This document shows positions 1-11,604 of a stretch of DNA of 64,000 nt, one piece after another. Made by a program: the position numbers and the translations under genes. Origin of the DNA: Ceriagrion tenellum (taxonomy: Eukaryota; Arthropoda; Insecta; Odonata; Coenagrionidae); NCBI GenBank assembly GCA_963169105.1, contig OY720633.1, positions 34,488,795 to 34,552,794 on the forward strand. Direction: 5' to 3'. The notes beneath the pieces are model-generated. The model searched no databases. It had not been told where the DNA came from and was given only the letters and a program-made list of their open reading frames with translations. Each line of letters starts with the position of its first letter. Within the stretch, counting starts at the first letter, position 1.

Positions 1-1400
1 ATGGATGGTGTGGGAAACATGTGTGGTTGATTTAATGGAGTTGTATCATTTGTGCTCAGAGAGTCCTAAAGCTTACTATATTTGGTGTTGCTCACACAGA
101 TTTTCCTTGGTCATTTAGAAGTTCATGGATATTTGTCCTCAAGTATGGGACATGTTTTCACTTCTTCAAGAGCTCTATGTGTTCATGCCTGGCCACAAAA
201 GACATCAGACATTCACCGAAAGGTTTAAAAAAAAGCCCAATATCCGGCCAATAGAATGCGGCTGAAGAGAGTCAACACGACTAGATGGTCAAGCAAAAGT
301 GATGCCCTTACCACAATTATTAGTTGCTATGATGTGGTAAGAGTAGTGTTGGAGGATATATCCGAAGACAAAATATCAGAGACGGATTCAAGGGCATCGG
401 CAAAGAGACTTCTAAAAGCAATATCCGATTATGACACTGTTGCAATCATGCAAATTGCTTCAGAACTCCTCAAAGTCTTGTCACCAGTAACTGTTAGTTT
501 GTCAAAAATCATTGACTAAGCAATTGTTCCAACTGTTATTTCTGAGACCATTTCAAAAGTGGAGGCCATGAGGAATGACGAAGCATGGAGCAAAATCACG
601 GATCGCATCAATCATTACACAGTTGAACACAACCTCCAGCAAACTTCCAACTGAAGAATTCGTAAAAGAAAAAGGTCCATAGATGAACTTGCCATTGATG
701 AGACACTAACTCACCCAATTGCGAAAATTATATCAGAAGTGTGCTTTCAAATCCTTGATTCCCTACGTCTTCAGCTGCGGGATCGGTTTTCAGATGGTTC
801 TCTGAATATTGTCAAACAAATGACTTACTTTTCCCATGACGGTTTACTCAATGTTGTTAAAAATATGGATGGTACTCCTATAGTAAGGCCGATTTTCGTC
901 AGTGAATTCTGTGAATATTACAGAATCGATGGTCAAGAACTTTCTGAAGAAGTTAATGTAATTAGTCATTGTACAAAGTTAGCTACCTGAGCATTGATTT
1001 ATCAGATGTGCTGAGCTTGAGTGGCAAGAGTCTGAGCCAAAATAATGATGAAAGTGACATCCAAGATTCTTGTGACACCAAGCCTGATGGTCCTAGTATA
1101 GATCCTAGTATAGCCGAACAAAGATTTCTGGATCAATTGGTCAGGAAATGATTCATTAGGCCTTATAGATGTTTATTAAATATTTCTGGATTTCCTTACC
1201 TAATGATGTTATACTTGATACTTCTGGCATTGCCAGCCAAAATTTGCTCAGCAGAGGGTTATGAGCAGATTAAGAATTGTAAAAAATAGGCTGAGAAGCA
1301 GGATGGGAGATTTCTAGCTCTCCGACATACTTGTCGAAAAAGTAATTTAAAAATCCATTCATAGTAGTGAAGTTATAGAAAAATTTGCTTAGTAAAGTGA
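1..1400 (+). pseudogene. Degenerate hAT-superfamily transposase (ZMYM1-like group)
   Basis: Open stretches in different frames add up to a broken hAT transposase. At 256-519 a segment beginning RLKRVNTTRWSSK matches the region of ZMYM1-like hAT proteins that carries the conserved TRW. At 650-990 an alpha-helical segment contains QILDSLRLQLRDRFSD. At about 1200-1390, split over two frames, lies a C-terminal dimerisation-like region with LALPAKICSAE followed by RLRIVKNRLRSRMGD, which is the usual hAT C-terminal signature. Stops and frameshifts separate all parts, so it cannot be functional. The 5' part probably continues to the left of the window. Superfamily assignment is by motif recognition; no terminal repeats were identified. 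Confidence 0.6.
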
Positions 1401-1640
1401 GCAAAGAAAAAAACTACTACTATATAAAGGACATCAAGGGTAGGGTAGTCAAAATGGTACCACCACAACCACCAGTACTGATTTTGTGTATTATTTTATT
1501 ACTATTATTTGAGTATTTTTATCAGTATAATTTGTAAATAAGAGGTATGGATAATGATGCAAATGGGTTCCATTTAAAGACAAATCTTAATTTAAAATGT
1601 TTGGTTTATTTAAATGCCCTTTTTTTGCACATTTCATTAG

Positions 1641-1801
1641 TACAGCTCTCGTGAAAGCTTATGACATTCAGATGCACAGAAGAAGACGTAGTGGAGGGGT
1701 TTAGTTAGGTGGAACGGGTAGGGAAAATGGACGTAGGGGAAAGCGAAGACATGACATTCATGCCATGCATCCGAACACCATAAGCTTTCGCGAGAGCTGT
1801 A
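1641..1801. mobile_element. 161-bp TA-flanked MITE (Tc1/mariner/pogo type)
   Basis: Near-perfect terminal inverted repeats lie at 1641-1663 and 1779-1801: 22 of 23 positions match, including a TA at each outer edge. The left arm starts TACAGCTCTCG and the right arm ends CGAGAGCTGTA. The TA plus CAG start is typical of Tc1/mariner or pogo elements, whose target duplication is TA. There is no coding capacity, so it is a non-autonomous miniature element. Confidence 0.75.
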
Positions 1802-4800
1802 TATACCTGTCAGGTGTGGTATAAAGTATCATAATAGGGTCTTAGCAGTAAGTTGACTGCCTATTTTGTTAGGTACAGGTTCCAGCTGTTTAGTTTTAAG
1901 AGTGCAATATTCAATATATTTCCCATATATTCTTTGAATATGAAAGAAGCCTTCAGTTACTTTAATAAAATATAAGAGCTAAATGATGCTTATTTTTACA
2001 ATGTATTCCCTTTTTAAGCATGCTATCGTCAAAAATAAACTCACATCCTTATGGTTTTTTGTAGCATTGTATTAAGTTTTAATTAGTTCCACTATATAAG
2101 AGAAATAGTTTGCTTAAGATTTTATTTCTATTTTTTAGAGTTAGTTCTTGAGGGTTTGGTCATGAATCATTGTAGCCAAAACCCTCATAACTCACTTTAA
2201 AAATATGGATATTAGTGTGGTCGACAAAGTGTATGGTGATTTAAGATTTTATTGCCAGAAAAGTGTAAAAAACGATTTTGAGGAGCTAATAATTAAAAAA
2301 CTCCATGAATTTTCCATTCACCTTGGCATTACTCCATAATACCTTGTACAGACTAGCAAATTATAACCTGGAAAGTGGCTATATTCTAGCGTGAGGGGGG
2401 GGAGTTGCTGGTTTTGGGGGAAATGGGCCATCAGCATTGAGGGGGAGGGGTACCCCTGGGGCACAGAAACAGCATTGTGTAAAATGGTTACATTGTATTT
2501 ACATAAAAACCAATAATGATTCCTAAAGAATACTTGACAATCGGCCAGGACCACTCATTTAGCAAAATCAATTTTTCCTTAAAATTGGTACACCAGAAAT
2601 CGGGATTCTACTGCATCTATTTTGCAACATTATAGCTCTCCCTGCAGCAGAGCAGTTTTTCTGAGGAATTAAACTCACAGCTTTCAACGATTAGGATATG
2701 AAACTGCATGATTTTGAAATCACAAATTAATATGTGCAATGACTTTTAAACTTTTACCAATTATTCAATCATTAATCATATATACACATCTGAAAATCAT
2801 TCCACAGTATGGTTATAACACACAAGAGATTGAGGAGACCAAGAGAAAGGCCAAGGGACAATTTTTGCGATGTCTATAAAACAAATACATTGATATGACG
2901 TTCGTTAATATGAATCGCCAATTTTTTGTCCCGCGAACTTTGTTATAATGAACTAGAAAAAAACTGTACCAACAGTAGCTGCAATTGCTGTACTAGAAAT
3001 GGTAGAGGAAGGAAATTGGTCATTGAATCAATTCAGGTGTGGGCAGTAGGTGAGAAGTGACAAAGGTTAATGGATATTGAAGAGAGCAAGATATAAGGGA
3101 GAATTTATGTACGCTGGGAGGTAGAAAAGAACCAATGATTTATAAATGTTTCTTTCCTATATTTTGGTAATATGTTTTATAAACAGAGAAGGGTCATTTA
3201 CAGTTGAAACCAATCAAATATTCCTAAAGTTATCATGGATGCAGGGATTTTATTTTGCACAAAGTTATCACAGCTGTGAGCTAGTGAGCTGTGAGCTTAA
3301 TGAGCTAATCAAGTCTATTCCCAAATAATTCTGAGGGGTGCTGCTTAGTCTAGGGTAGTAACAATTGAAAGAAAGCAAATGTACTGTTGAGAATTGAGCA
3401 GCGTACTATATCGAATAGGTGTGTTGGCATTATCTAGCCTAGAGGATCGTAATTATATATTTTCATATTTCTAGCAACTATTATTTTACTTATATAATAT
3501 AAATTAAATAATGCTCATTCTTAATAATTTAAAAGTTACTGAAAACTAAACCAGGCATGTAAACACAATTGTTGTTCAATTCATAATAGGTAAAATGGAG
3601 TATACCTTGGCAGATTATAGAGATGCTGGAACGACACACCTTGGCATTCAACTTGCATCTGTCCTCGCGGAACCAATCAACGACATATGGTGATGTACTC
3701 CCAAACAATAAACCTTTACCCATAGTCTTATTTTAGTGCTTAAGACTATAATTCTTGTTCACAGCACGCATTGAAATTTTCATTGAAGTATAGAATTTGC
3801 ATAGAGAGAGACTCTATCACTATTTGAATGAAAACTAAAGAGCAATTGAGTTAAGAAAGTAAAACTCCTTATCCATAAATGCTACTAAGATTTTATTGAA
3901 CCAATATTACCCAACTATCCATGTTTAACTACTCAATACCACCCTTACAGTACTTAAAATGATTATGTACTAATTTCCATACACAAGTCATCCTACGATA
4001 GTGCACATAACAACAATCTTGAATAATTAAGAAAAAACTAAAGCATCTTCAATATAAGACAATTTATCATCCCATAATATCATAAAATTTTCAGAAAAAA
4101 ACAATATCTCATGACCTGAATTTTTCAAAAATGCTATCATTCAGCAGTAATTTCATGGAAAAACAAGACAATTGGCAATCAACAAAATACACATAAAATT
4201 TCAAGAAGATACTTAATTCATGATGTCCTGATAAACAGCACTTAGTCCAGACTCCCAGGATTTTTAAACTTATAATCCTGAAATTTAAGCCGGTACTGGT
4301 TTTTATATGAGAGGTGACATTACAACAGCCCACTTCACACTACAGGAAATTTAAACATCCAAATAATTAAGCTAGTTTACTTAAAGGTGTCATCCATGAT
4401 TACCTGATGGTACTTGAGCCAGAAAACATGATTACTTGGGTTATCACTGAGACTACACAAAAACATAAAGATTTGGTCCTGGGTTGTCATCACATGGCTA
4501 AATCCATAATTGCCAATACCCTATTTCTACCATTCCCTCACATGAAATGCAAATTTTAGGGCGCATTAGTTATTGTTACCCTGGTATCCAAAAGTATTAT
4601 AGCAATGCCTCAAAGCATTAACATATTATACAAAGAAGTTTGTCTAAGTATCAACTTTCAGCATTTTAATCGAAAAAATAGATTTGAAGCTTTGATCTTT
4701 AATGCTACGCATGACACTTCCACTTAGGTAAATGAAATTTTATGATGTACCAGCAAACTATTCCCTATACAAATCTATAACATCATTAATGGACAACCAT

Positions 4801-5789
4801 AGCACAGCTTAGCACTGGCCGTGCATAATTATACTCAAGTCTTAAGTATTAACTTGCCTATGGTTGCAGCCCTTGCCGTCAAAATAAAAACCCTAACAGT
4901 AATGAACTAGTTAGAAGAGGTTAAAAAGTTATCCTGTGATACAAAATTTGATATTGAAACTTCAATTTGTCTACACAAACTATATTTAATGACTCTAAAG
5001 TGCATCTTTCAAATCCAAAAAATTATATGTACATACTAGGGAATGGAGGTATTTTGAGGCCAGATTCAGCCAGTCTGTATTTTTTAAAAAATTCTGTGAT
5101 TTTGCTAAGCACAGAATTATACTTCATGATGGTAAAAAACTACCCTGCCTAAAATGACACACTCATAATAGAATGAAAACACCAGCACTCAAACATTTGA
5201 GGGACACAGGTTCAATTTGCTGCTACGCATACATTAGCCGATAGATTTTTATATCAAAACCCCTCTGAAATAAGCGATTTCAATTGCCAAAGCGATGTGG
5301 AATTGCCAGCTTATTACAAGAATGCACATAAATTAGGCAATGAATGATAGAAACAGGCTAAGGATATGTGAGAAGAAGCTTATAGCACGACAAGTAAAGA
5401 AACAGTCAGAAGCTTTACCACACACAATAATTTACACATGCTTCACTGCCTTAGCTTGCCTGTCTTCCACTTCTCAAGATCTTCCCTCTCCATATGCCAG
5501 TATGTTATTATATATTGTATCCACTTCTAGCAGGATTGATATCACCCCCCTGTTAAGGTCATCCCTGGGAGATTTAATAGCCAAATAACAATAGAGATTG
5601 TAGCTGAGGGGAGAACCTCACCAAGAAGACCTTTTCTTGCAATAGCCAACCTGACTCTTCAGGGTGTGGAGAGTAACACGAGGTTGGCTACATCAGGGAC
5701 CCACATCCCCCTTACATGCATCCACGCATCAAGAAAAAACATGAAATAATTATGAATAACATTGAGGACATAACTATTTGGATGGAAGC
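1802..5789. other. No gene recognised; possible pogo/Tigger end fragments
   Basis: About 4 kb without a supportable gene. Two short stretches resemble pogo/Tigger termini: about 2590-2620, reading ATCGGGATTCTACTG, and about 2885-2968, reading GTTATAATGAACTAG and ending ACTGTA. They are in the same orientation and no matching left ends were seen, so no element is delimited. A run of G lies at about 2392-2402. The rest is AT-rich unique-looking sequence with only short open frames. Confidence 0.3.
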
Positions 5790-5959
5790 TGTGGAGATGA
5801 GTAAGTGAGGAGATCTCCACATCAAATTAATTTATTAGAGCCTTTATAAATGCCCACTACAATCTCAGTCCTCTGACTTATTTACATAAACATCAACAAA
5901 TCAGCCAGGCCTCCTTGGCAACAATATAAAAGATGATGGTACCATTTATGGTCCCCCCC
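5790..5959 (-). repeat. 3' LTR of the Ty3/gypsy element
   Basis: Aligns over its whole length with 9914-10087. By eye there are about 8 substitutions and a 4-base gap. The outer edge at 5790 is followed outside by the AAGC duplication. The inner edge has decayed from the canonical TGTGG into a G-run that merges with the likely polypurine tract. Confidence 0.9.
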
Positions 5960-5975
5960 TACGCAGTTGAGTTGT

Positions 5976-7120
5976 CTATGGTTTGTAAAAATTGGGAAAT
6001 TGAACTCTTCTTCCGGATTTTATCGTTCGCCCTTCGCATGTAGGTGTTGAGCCCGCAGGTGTAGCCTTGTCTTCCATAGCTTCAGGGGTGAATTGGGTTG
6101 ATTTTTCAGCCCCAAGAACATATGCTGGTTTAACCCAGTCAATTGAAACCTTCATGTCTTCTCCCTTGATCTTCAGTGTAACCGTTTTCTTGTCCCGTGC
6201 AGTAATTTCATGTGGACCTGAATAGGGTGACTGCAAGGAATTACGAATAAGACCCTCACATAGAAATGCTTGGCTGCAACTCGACAAATCTTTGAAAATA
6301 AATTCCTCCGATTTTGAGTGCCTAGAAGCAGGAGCTGGACACAACTGAGATGTTATCTTTTTAAGTCGGGATAAGAAGCTACTTGAATCCTCTATTATGG
6401 TAGAAGTAGAACTTATGAAATTACCAGGAAGTTGGAGGGGTTCGCCATAAACCAATTCTGCTGGAGAAGTATTGATATCTTCTCTGAACGAGCAATGGAT
6501 TCCTAGTAAAACAAGCAGACGGGCTTCGACCCAGTTTATTCCATGAGCCATTAACACGGCTTTTAACTGGCGGTGAAATCTCTCTACCATACCATTTGCC
6601 TGAGGATGAAAACTAGTCATATGCGAAATCTCGAAGCTGAATTGTCTTGCCAAATTACAAAAAAGATACGAAGTGAATTGCGTCCCCCGATCAGCAGTGA
6701 TCTTTTGTGGGCACCCAAATCGAGAAATCCAACATGTTAACAAAGCCACGATAGTTGCCTCCGCAGTGATGCATTGCATGGGTTGAACTTCACTCCAACG
6801 AGTGTACCAATCAATCACGGTCAGGTAGTAGTGGTATGAATTAACAATTTGGAGTTCAATTATATCAATGTGTATGAGAAAACCTACTGGAAGGAGGCAA
6901 GAAATTTCCAAAAGGCAATTTGACATGTCGGTGAACTTTTGAGCACTGACAAGGCACACACGTTCGACACCAAAGGTGACAATCCTTACGAACAGAAGGC
7001 CAAACAAAACGATCAGTAACCAGTTTTGTCGTGACTCTTGCACTTAGATGACTTAAATCGAAATATGACAACAAAATGGAGGTGTGACATAAGGTCGAAG
7101 TTTCCCCGTAGATTCGTCGC
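5976..7120 (-). pseudogene. Integrase domain of the Ty3/gypsy pol (frameshifted)
   Basis: The N-terminal zinc-binding part (frame 6865-7074) contains RFVWPSVRKDC and WCRTCVPCQCSK, matching the HHCC-type finger and linker. The catalytic core continues in another frame (5976-6900): HIDII supplies the first Asp, TADRGTQF the second and NGMVERFHRQLK the Glu, so all three DDE residues can be seen. A frameshift between about 6862 and 6900 separates the finger from the core. Downstream is a C-terminal tail with SPYSGPHEI, typical of the non-specific DNA-binding end. Confidence 0.88.
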
Positions 7121-7199
7121 AGTTTATCGGTACCTCAATCCCAGGGACTAAAGCCTTCTTTAAGCGAAGGGAGGATCTGCTTGCAATTAGATCCGAAAG

Positions 7200-8638
7200 C
7201 TCTTCGTCGCCATTCTGAGACTCTGCGAGGGCTTAGTAGTCAGGATTCGAAGAGATTGATTCAATGCGTGAAAGAGTGTCGGCAACAATGTTATCAGCGC
7301 CCTATATGTGCTGAATGTCAGTCGAAAACTGTGAAATAAACGAAATTTGATTCAGTTGGATGGGGGGTAATTTTCTCTGCTTCTATGAAAGGTATAAATC
7401 AGAGGTTTATGATCTGTTTAAATAGTGAACTGGCAACCCGCTAATATATGTCAAAAATGCTGCACTGACAGTTATATTGCAAGAAGCTCTCTGTAGAAAG
7501 CTGGCCATTTTCTCTATGACAACTTTTTCGAAAAGAAAGCTAATGGTTGCCAAGAATGGTCTACATACTGCTGTAAACATGCACCAACTGACTGACTAGA
7601 GGCATCAGTGAAGAGACCTAGTACATCGTTGCGTGGATGAACTAGTAACGTGACAGAAGAAAGGCTATCTTTACAAGCTTGAAATGCAAATTCCGGTGTC
7701 CACGGAACTGACTGAGAACCTTTTAATTTTGGAGCGCTAATTGCGTCATCCAGAGTGGCCGTAAACTCTGAAGTGTGAGGCAAGAATTGGCAATAAAAAT
7801 CAATCACACCGATAAAGCGACGCAAACCCTGAGCTGTCTCTGGTAAGGGGTATTCTCTAATTTCATTTACCCTTTCTTCAGGTGGCCGAATGCCAGAAGT
7901 ACTGACTACATAGCCCAAAAACATAACCTCTGATTGACCGAAGACACATTTAGATGGATTGAGAACCATTCCATAATCAGACAATCGGTGAAATAGGGCG
8001 TGAAGGTGTTGCACATGTTCCTGGTGGGATCGAGAAAATATCAAAATGTCGTCTATATAAGCGTAACAAAAGTTTAAACCCCTGGTTACCTCATCGATGA
8101 ATCGCTGGAACGTTTGGCCTGCATTCCTGAGGCCAAAAGTCATGAAAGGAAATTCGAAAAGGCCAAATGGAGTTGATATAGCTGTCTTGCAAATATCATC
8201 TGGGTGAACCAGTATTTGCTGGTAAGCTATCATGAGGTCGATCGTTGAGAACACTGAACAGCCGTGTAGACTGACGGGGAAATCGTGAATGTGACGGACA
8301 GGATACCGGTCAGGGATGGTTCGTGCATTCAAAGCAGTAAAATCTCCGCAAGGACACCAGCCATTATTTCCCTTCTTGGCCAAGTGAAGGGGAGATGCCC
8401 AAGGACTATCAGAAGGACGGCAAGTGCCAACCTCAAGCATCTCAGCGAATTCTTTCTTAGCGACCGCTAATTTCTCGCGGTTAAGCCAACGAGGCTTGCT
8501 GAAGACTGGAGGGCCAGGCATCATAATATGATGAACGGTCTCGTGCTTCACGGTCCTCGGGAAAATTAGTGGCCGGGTAATTCCTGGAAACTCAGCGAGA
8601 AGAGAACCGAATGGGGAAGATGAACTGACGGTTTTCAC
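7200..8638 (-). pseudogene. Reverse transcriptase and RNase H of the Ty3/gypsy pol
   Basis: The uninterrupted part at 7514-8638 shows the fingers-palm motifs of a gypsy RT: KKGNNGWCPCGDFTALN, FEFPFMTFGLRNAGQTFQRF and the catalytic YIDDILIF, followed by the thumb/connection region with RRFIGVIDFYCQFLP. RNase H begins with LFTDASSQSVGACLQQ. Beyond the stop at 7514 the RNase H region continues with stops and ends near ADNIVADTLSRI at about 7260-7300, leading into the integrase. Normal gypsy domain order, with several disabling changes in the RNase H part. Confidence 0.9.
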
Positions 8639-8649
8639 ACTGGACCCTG

Positions 8650-9000
8650 ACAGTTCAAAATTTTTCCAACTGCATGAAGACCTGTTTTCATGTCCAAAAG
8701 CCGCTTAAAGTGACAGTCTGGTAAGAGACGGTAATAGGCGAAGTCGACGTCGGCGATGACGAACTTCCAGAAGAAACTTCGCCTGAGTCCTAAATTCAAG
8801 GTTAATTTCAGCAATCCATGGGTCTTGATAGTACTATTGTTGGCGGCGCTAAGATCAAACGTCGTGGCGACCTTTCAGAAAACGCCGCGGAAAGCAGGAG
8901 AGGTCGGACCCGGTATCGACGAGAAATCGATAATTAGAAGACAGGTCGGTGACGAAAAGACGGCCTGCGTGGGACAAACGATCAGTCGCCGTCGCTACTG
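8650..9000 (-). pseudogene. Aspartic protease remnant of the Ty3/gypsy pol
   Basis: Minus-strand frame at 8830-9000 reads RLFVTDLSSNYRFLVDTGSD, with the DTG active-site triplet of retroviral-type aspartic proteases. After a frameshift near 8840 a segment with LTLNLGLRRSF and FVIADV follows, the usual second half of such a protease. It sits between gag and RT as expected. Stops and a frameshift make it inactive. Confidence 0.75.
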
Positions 9001-9904
9001 ATCGCTGTTCTCGTTTCCCTTATAGCTGCAAGGTGGATTACACTTCCTCGCTCTATCTTGAAACTTAGAATGGTACCAACACCATCTACCACCTCGAGAG
9101 GGCGACGGGCTTTTCAATTTTGACCACGGACGATCGCGCGACCGGGAATGATGACCTTGTGAAGCCGACAGCTCCGCGACTTGTCTTGACAAACCCTCGA
9201 TGGCTAGGTACAGCTTATCATCCGTCGATATGCTGTTGGGAGAAACGGCATGAACGGCCATATGAGGAGTTGACACCTCGATGATCTTGTCAGCGAGCTC
9301 CGACAGTTTGTCTAGAGGTAACTCTCCGCCTGGGCAGTCAGGATTCCTTGAACGTGCGGGGGCAATCGCCTCAGCCACAGTTGCCGGAAGAGGTTATCCG
9401 GAAGAGGTTATCCGGAAGAGCGGTCGTTCCGGCGAGGGAGCGAAAATGCCGAAGAGCGAAGACGAGGGAGCGAAGAATTGGGAAGGCTTGCGATCGCCGA
9501 GGTCCTCGTCCGACAGTAACTGGCGAACGCGCTGCTCCTCAGAGGCTGACAGACGTTCTATAAGCTTCGATCGTAGAGTCGAATAAGGATTCTGAGACGG
9601 GGGATTTGTGATTACGTCCTCAACCTCACAGGCCACGCGAGAATCTAAATGTAAGGCAACGTAATGGAACTTCGTTACCTTGCTTGTGATTTCCGACAGC
9701 ACGAATTGAGAATCCGCCTGTGAAAACCAGACTCGGTTTCTCGGGCCAAAATGGTGGTAGTTTCACGGCGACGCGACGAACCGTAGGTGGGTTCTGCTCG
9801 GTGTCTATGTGGCTGCGTCTTGAATCAGAATCATTTAGTTGCTGATGGAGCTGGGCGTTTTCTTCACGTAAGCGTTGAAGCTCGTCGTCGCGCTGCAAAA
9901 CCAT
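8995..9904 (-). pseudogene. gag of the Ty3/gypsy element (frameshifted)
   Basis: Begins at the ATG near 9904, almost directly inside the 5' LTR, with a short coiled-coil-like segment (LQRDDELQRLREENAQLHQ). It is followed by VAVKLPPFWPEKPSL, a signature of capsid proteins in this arthropod gypsy group. A frame change near 9700 leads to a helical capsid part with LRSKLIERLSASEEQRVRQL. After a second break, the end (9000-9378) carries a CxxH...C...C knuckle (CWYHSKFQDRARKCNPPC). A short duplication of GGTTATCCGGAAGA lies at about 9392-9420. Identification rests on these motifs and on position. Confidence 0.85.
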
Positions 9905-9913
9905 TTTCACCAA

Positions 9914-10087
9914 TGTGGAGATGAGTAAGTGAGGAGATCTCCACGTTTATCAAATTAATTTATTAGAGCCTTTATCAATGCCCACTACAATCTCAGTCCT
10001 CTGACTTATTTACATAAACATCAACAAATCAGACAGGCCTCCTTGGCAACAATATAAAAGATGATGGCACCACTTACGGTCGCCACA
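9914..10087 (-). repeat. 5' LTR of the Ty3/gypsy element
   Basis: 174 bp, TG...CA on the minus strand, matching 5790-5959 apart from about 8 substitutions and a 4-base insertion near 9945. The AAGC target duplication follows at 10088-10091. It contains TATAAAAG-like sequence (complement strand not checked for a true TATA box). Confidence 0.9.
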
Positions 10088-10189
10088 AAGCTTAGCAAAG
10101 AGCAAGTTAGCTTTCAATGCACAACAATAATGACCTCTCTTGAAAAGATGACACAAGCACATTCATCATTATCCGTCGTTCAATCCTAA

Positions 10190-11015
10190 GATTGGTTGAC
10201 TGCAGCCCTCCAATACTAGTTCTCTTGCCTCCTGGTACCCCTTCATATGTATATACTTTCCTCTTTATTAAGCCCATGAACTTATCCCTGAGTCTTCCTC
10301 AGGGGACTTTCCCCTCTATTTTACCTTCACTTATGTTCTTCACAAACCCATTGTGGTTAGGGTGCATCCAAACCGAAAGTTTCTTTTCTGTAGTGTTCCA
10401 TATGGTCCTTTCCTCTTCTGCGCACATCATCATTTCTTATTTTTCCCATACATTTTATATTCAGCATCCTCCTCTAGCTCCAGGTTTCAAAGGCTTCTGA
10501 TCTTTTCTGGTCATATTTTTCCAATGGTCCATGCTTCTGATCCATGGAGTGCCACGCTCCACACAAATGCTTTCACATACTGTTTCCTGGTTTGCAGTCC
10601 TATCTTCTTTGGGCACAACAGTTGTCTTTTTCCCATGAACATTTCTTAGCTTGGGCTATCCTCCACTCGATGCCCGCTGTACTTCTACCATCCCACATGA
10701 TGGTACTTCTGACATAGGTGAAGGAATCCACTTGCTCTATTTTCTCTCCTCTCAGGGTGACTTCTACATTCAGCTTCTCTCTTGTGCATACCAGGATTTA
10801 AGTCTTCGTCTTATTTATTTTCATGCTGTATTCTTGGAGAACTTGATCTATCACTTTTTGGGACCTTCGAAGATCATCACTATTTCCTGCTGACTACAAT
10901 ATCATCTGCAAAGCGGAGCATGTTGATTTCTTCTCTGTTTACCTTTATTCTGCTCAGTCCAATTTCTGTACTTCTCCACAGGAACATTACAAACAGTTTT
11001 TCCCCAAAATGTTGA
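10190..11015 (-). pseudogene. LINE reverse-transcriptase fragment (endonuclease-RT type)
   Basis: Minus-strand frames contain LRFADDIVVS at 10886-10918, the RT catalytic FADD box. This is followed by YSMKINKTKT, then VDSFTYVRSTIMWDGRS with RIAQAKK, and finally FETWS before RRMLNIK. This chain is characteristic of the craniofacial-development-protein-2-like LINEs widespread in animals. Frames change several times, and only the C-terminal half of the RT plus the downstream domain is present. It lies directly next to the right end of the gypsy element. Confidence 0.75.
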
Positions 11016-11604
11016 TAAAAGACGTTTGGTACCACCTGATCTAGATGAGGTCTTTTTACGCATCTAATTAGTTTACCTTCATGTCACATGATAAAAGTTC
11101 AGTCATTTCTACATAAGGATGTAACTTTACAATCCTTTTATTTGACTCAGCAAGTAATTGTTTAATGTCGCCATACATCACTGTACTTCCATCAGTAGTA
11201 GTATCCTCCTCTTAGCAAATTCCTTCAACCATCCTCTCAAGTTTTTGAAGCTCCTTTGTGGTCTGCTCTCTCCTAATAAGGTCTCCTCAACATCATTTCC
11301 AGCAACCTCCAGCCCTGAGATTTGACCAAAGTTGAAACAAAACCACCAACTTTTGGCAATTTTAGTTATTGAATTGTTCTTGTGGTAAGAAAAGTTCACA
11401 GTGCAAGCTATGCCCTTAGGTGGCTATACCATTTCGACAAAGGAGACTCCCAAACAATGACATCTTCCTTTACACAATGGTAGAGTGCATCGGCAACCCA
11501 AGAAGGTAATTCAATGAAGGCTAATCTCTTGATATCTTGGAGTGAAGTCATACCGAGCATGAATTTCAAAGCAAATTTAGATAAGTCAATACATTACATC
11601 CCTA
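11016..11604 (-). other. Unassigned sequence with coding-like open stretches
   Basis: No named gene. On the minus strand about 11410-11590 is open and protein-like (it includes RLAFIELPSWVADALYHC), and 11178-11399 is open in another frame. They lie directly downstream of the terminal exon of the small candidate gene at 11605-12583 and could be an old retrosequence or 3' UTR. No motif was recognised. Confidence 0.25.

Larger units (their letters stand above)
5790..10087 (-). mobile_element. Ty3/gypsy LTR retrotransposon, full span, coding regions broken
   Basis: Two direct repeats of 170 and 174 bp bound a 4.3 kb segment that contains, on the minus strand in the order gag, protease, reverse transcriptase, RNase H and integrase, the Ty3/gypsy pol order. 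Read on the minus strand, the 5' LTR starts TGTGGCGACC and both LTRs end CTCCACA, so the canonical TG...CA ends are present. The four bases AAGC occur directly outside both ends (5786-5789 and 10088-10091), a target-site duplication. A G-run just inside the 3' LTR (complement of the C-run near 5953-5959) is a plausible polypurine tract. No envelope gene was seen. Every reading frame is interrupted, so the copy is dead. No clear primer-binding site was recognised. Confidence 0.93.

Noticed and set aside
3529..3723. Minus-strand open frame (GSTSPYVVDWFRED...) with a donor-like CCAAG|GTATAC, as a possible exon
   Set aside because: No convincing acceptor with polypyrimidine tract upstream and no in-phase partner exon could be found; left unannotated.
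10192..11015. Long plus-strand open frames rich in Phe/Ser/Leu
   Set aside because: They are the antisense of a LINE reverse transcriptase whose FADD box and downstream motifs read on the minus strand.
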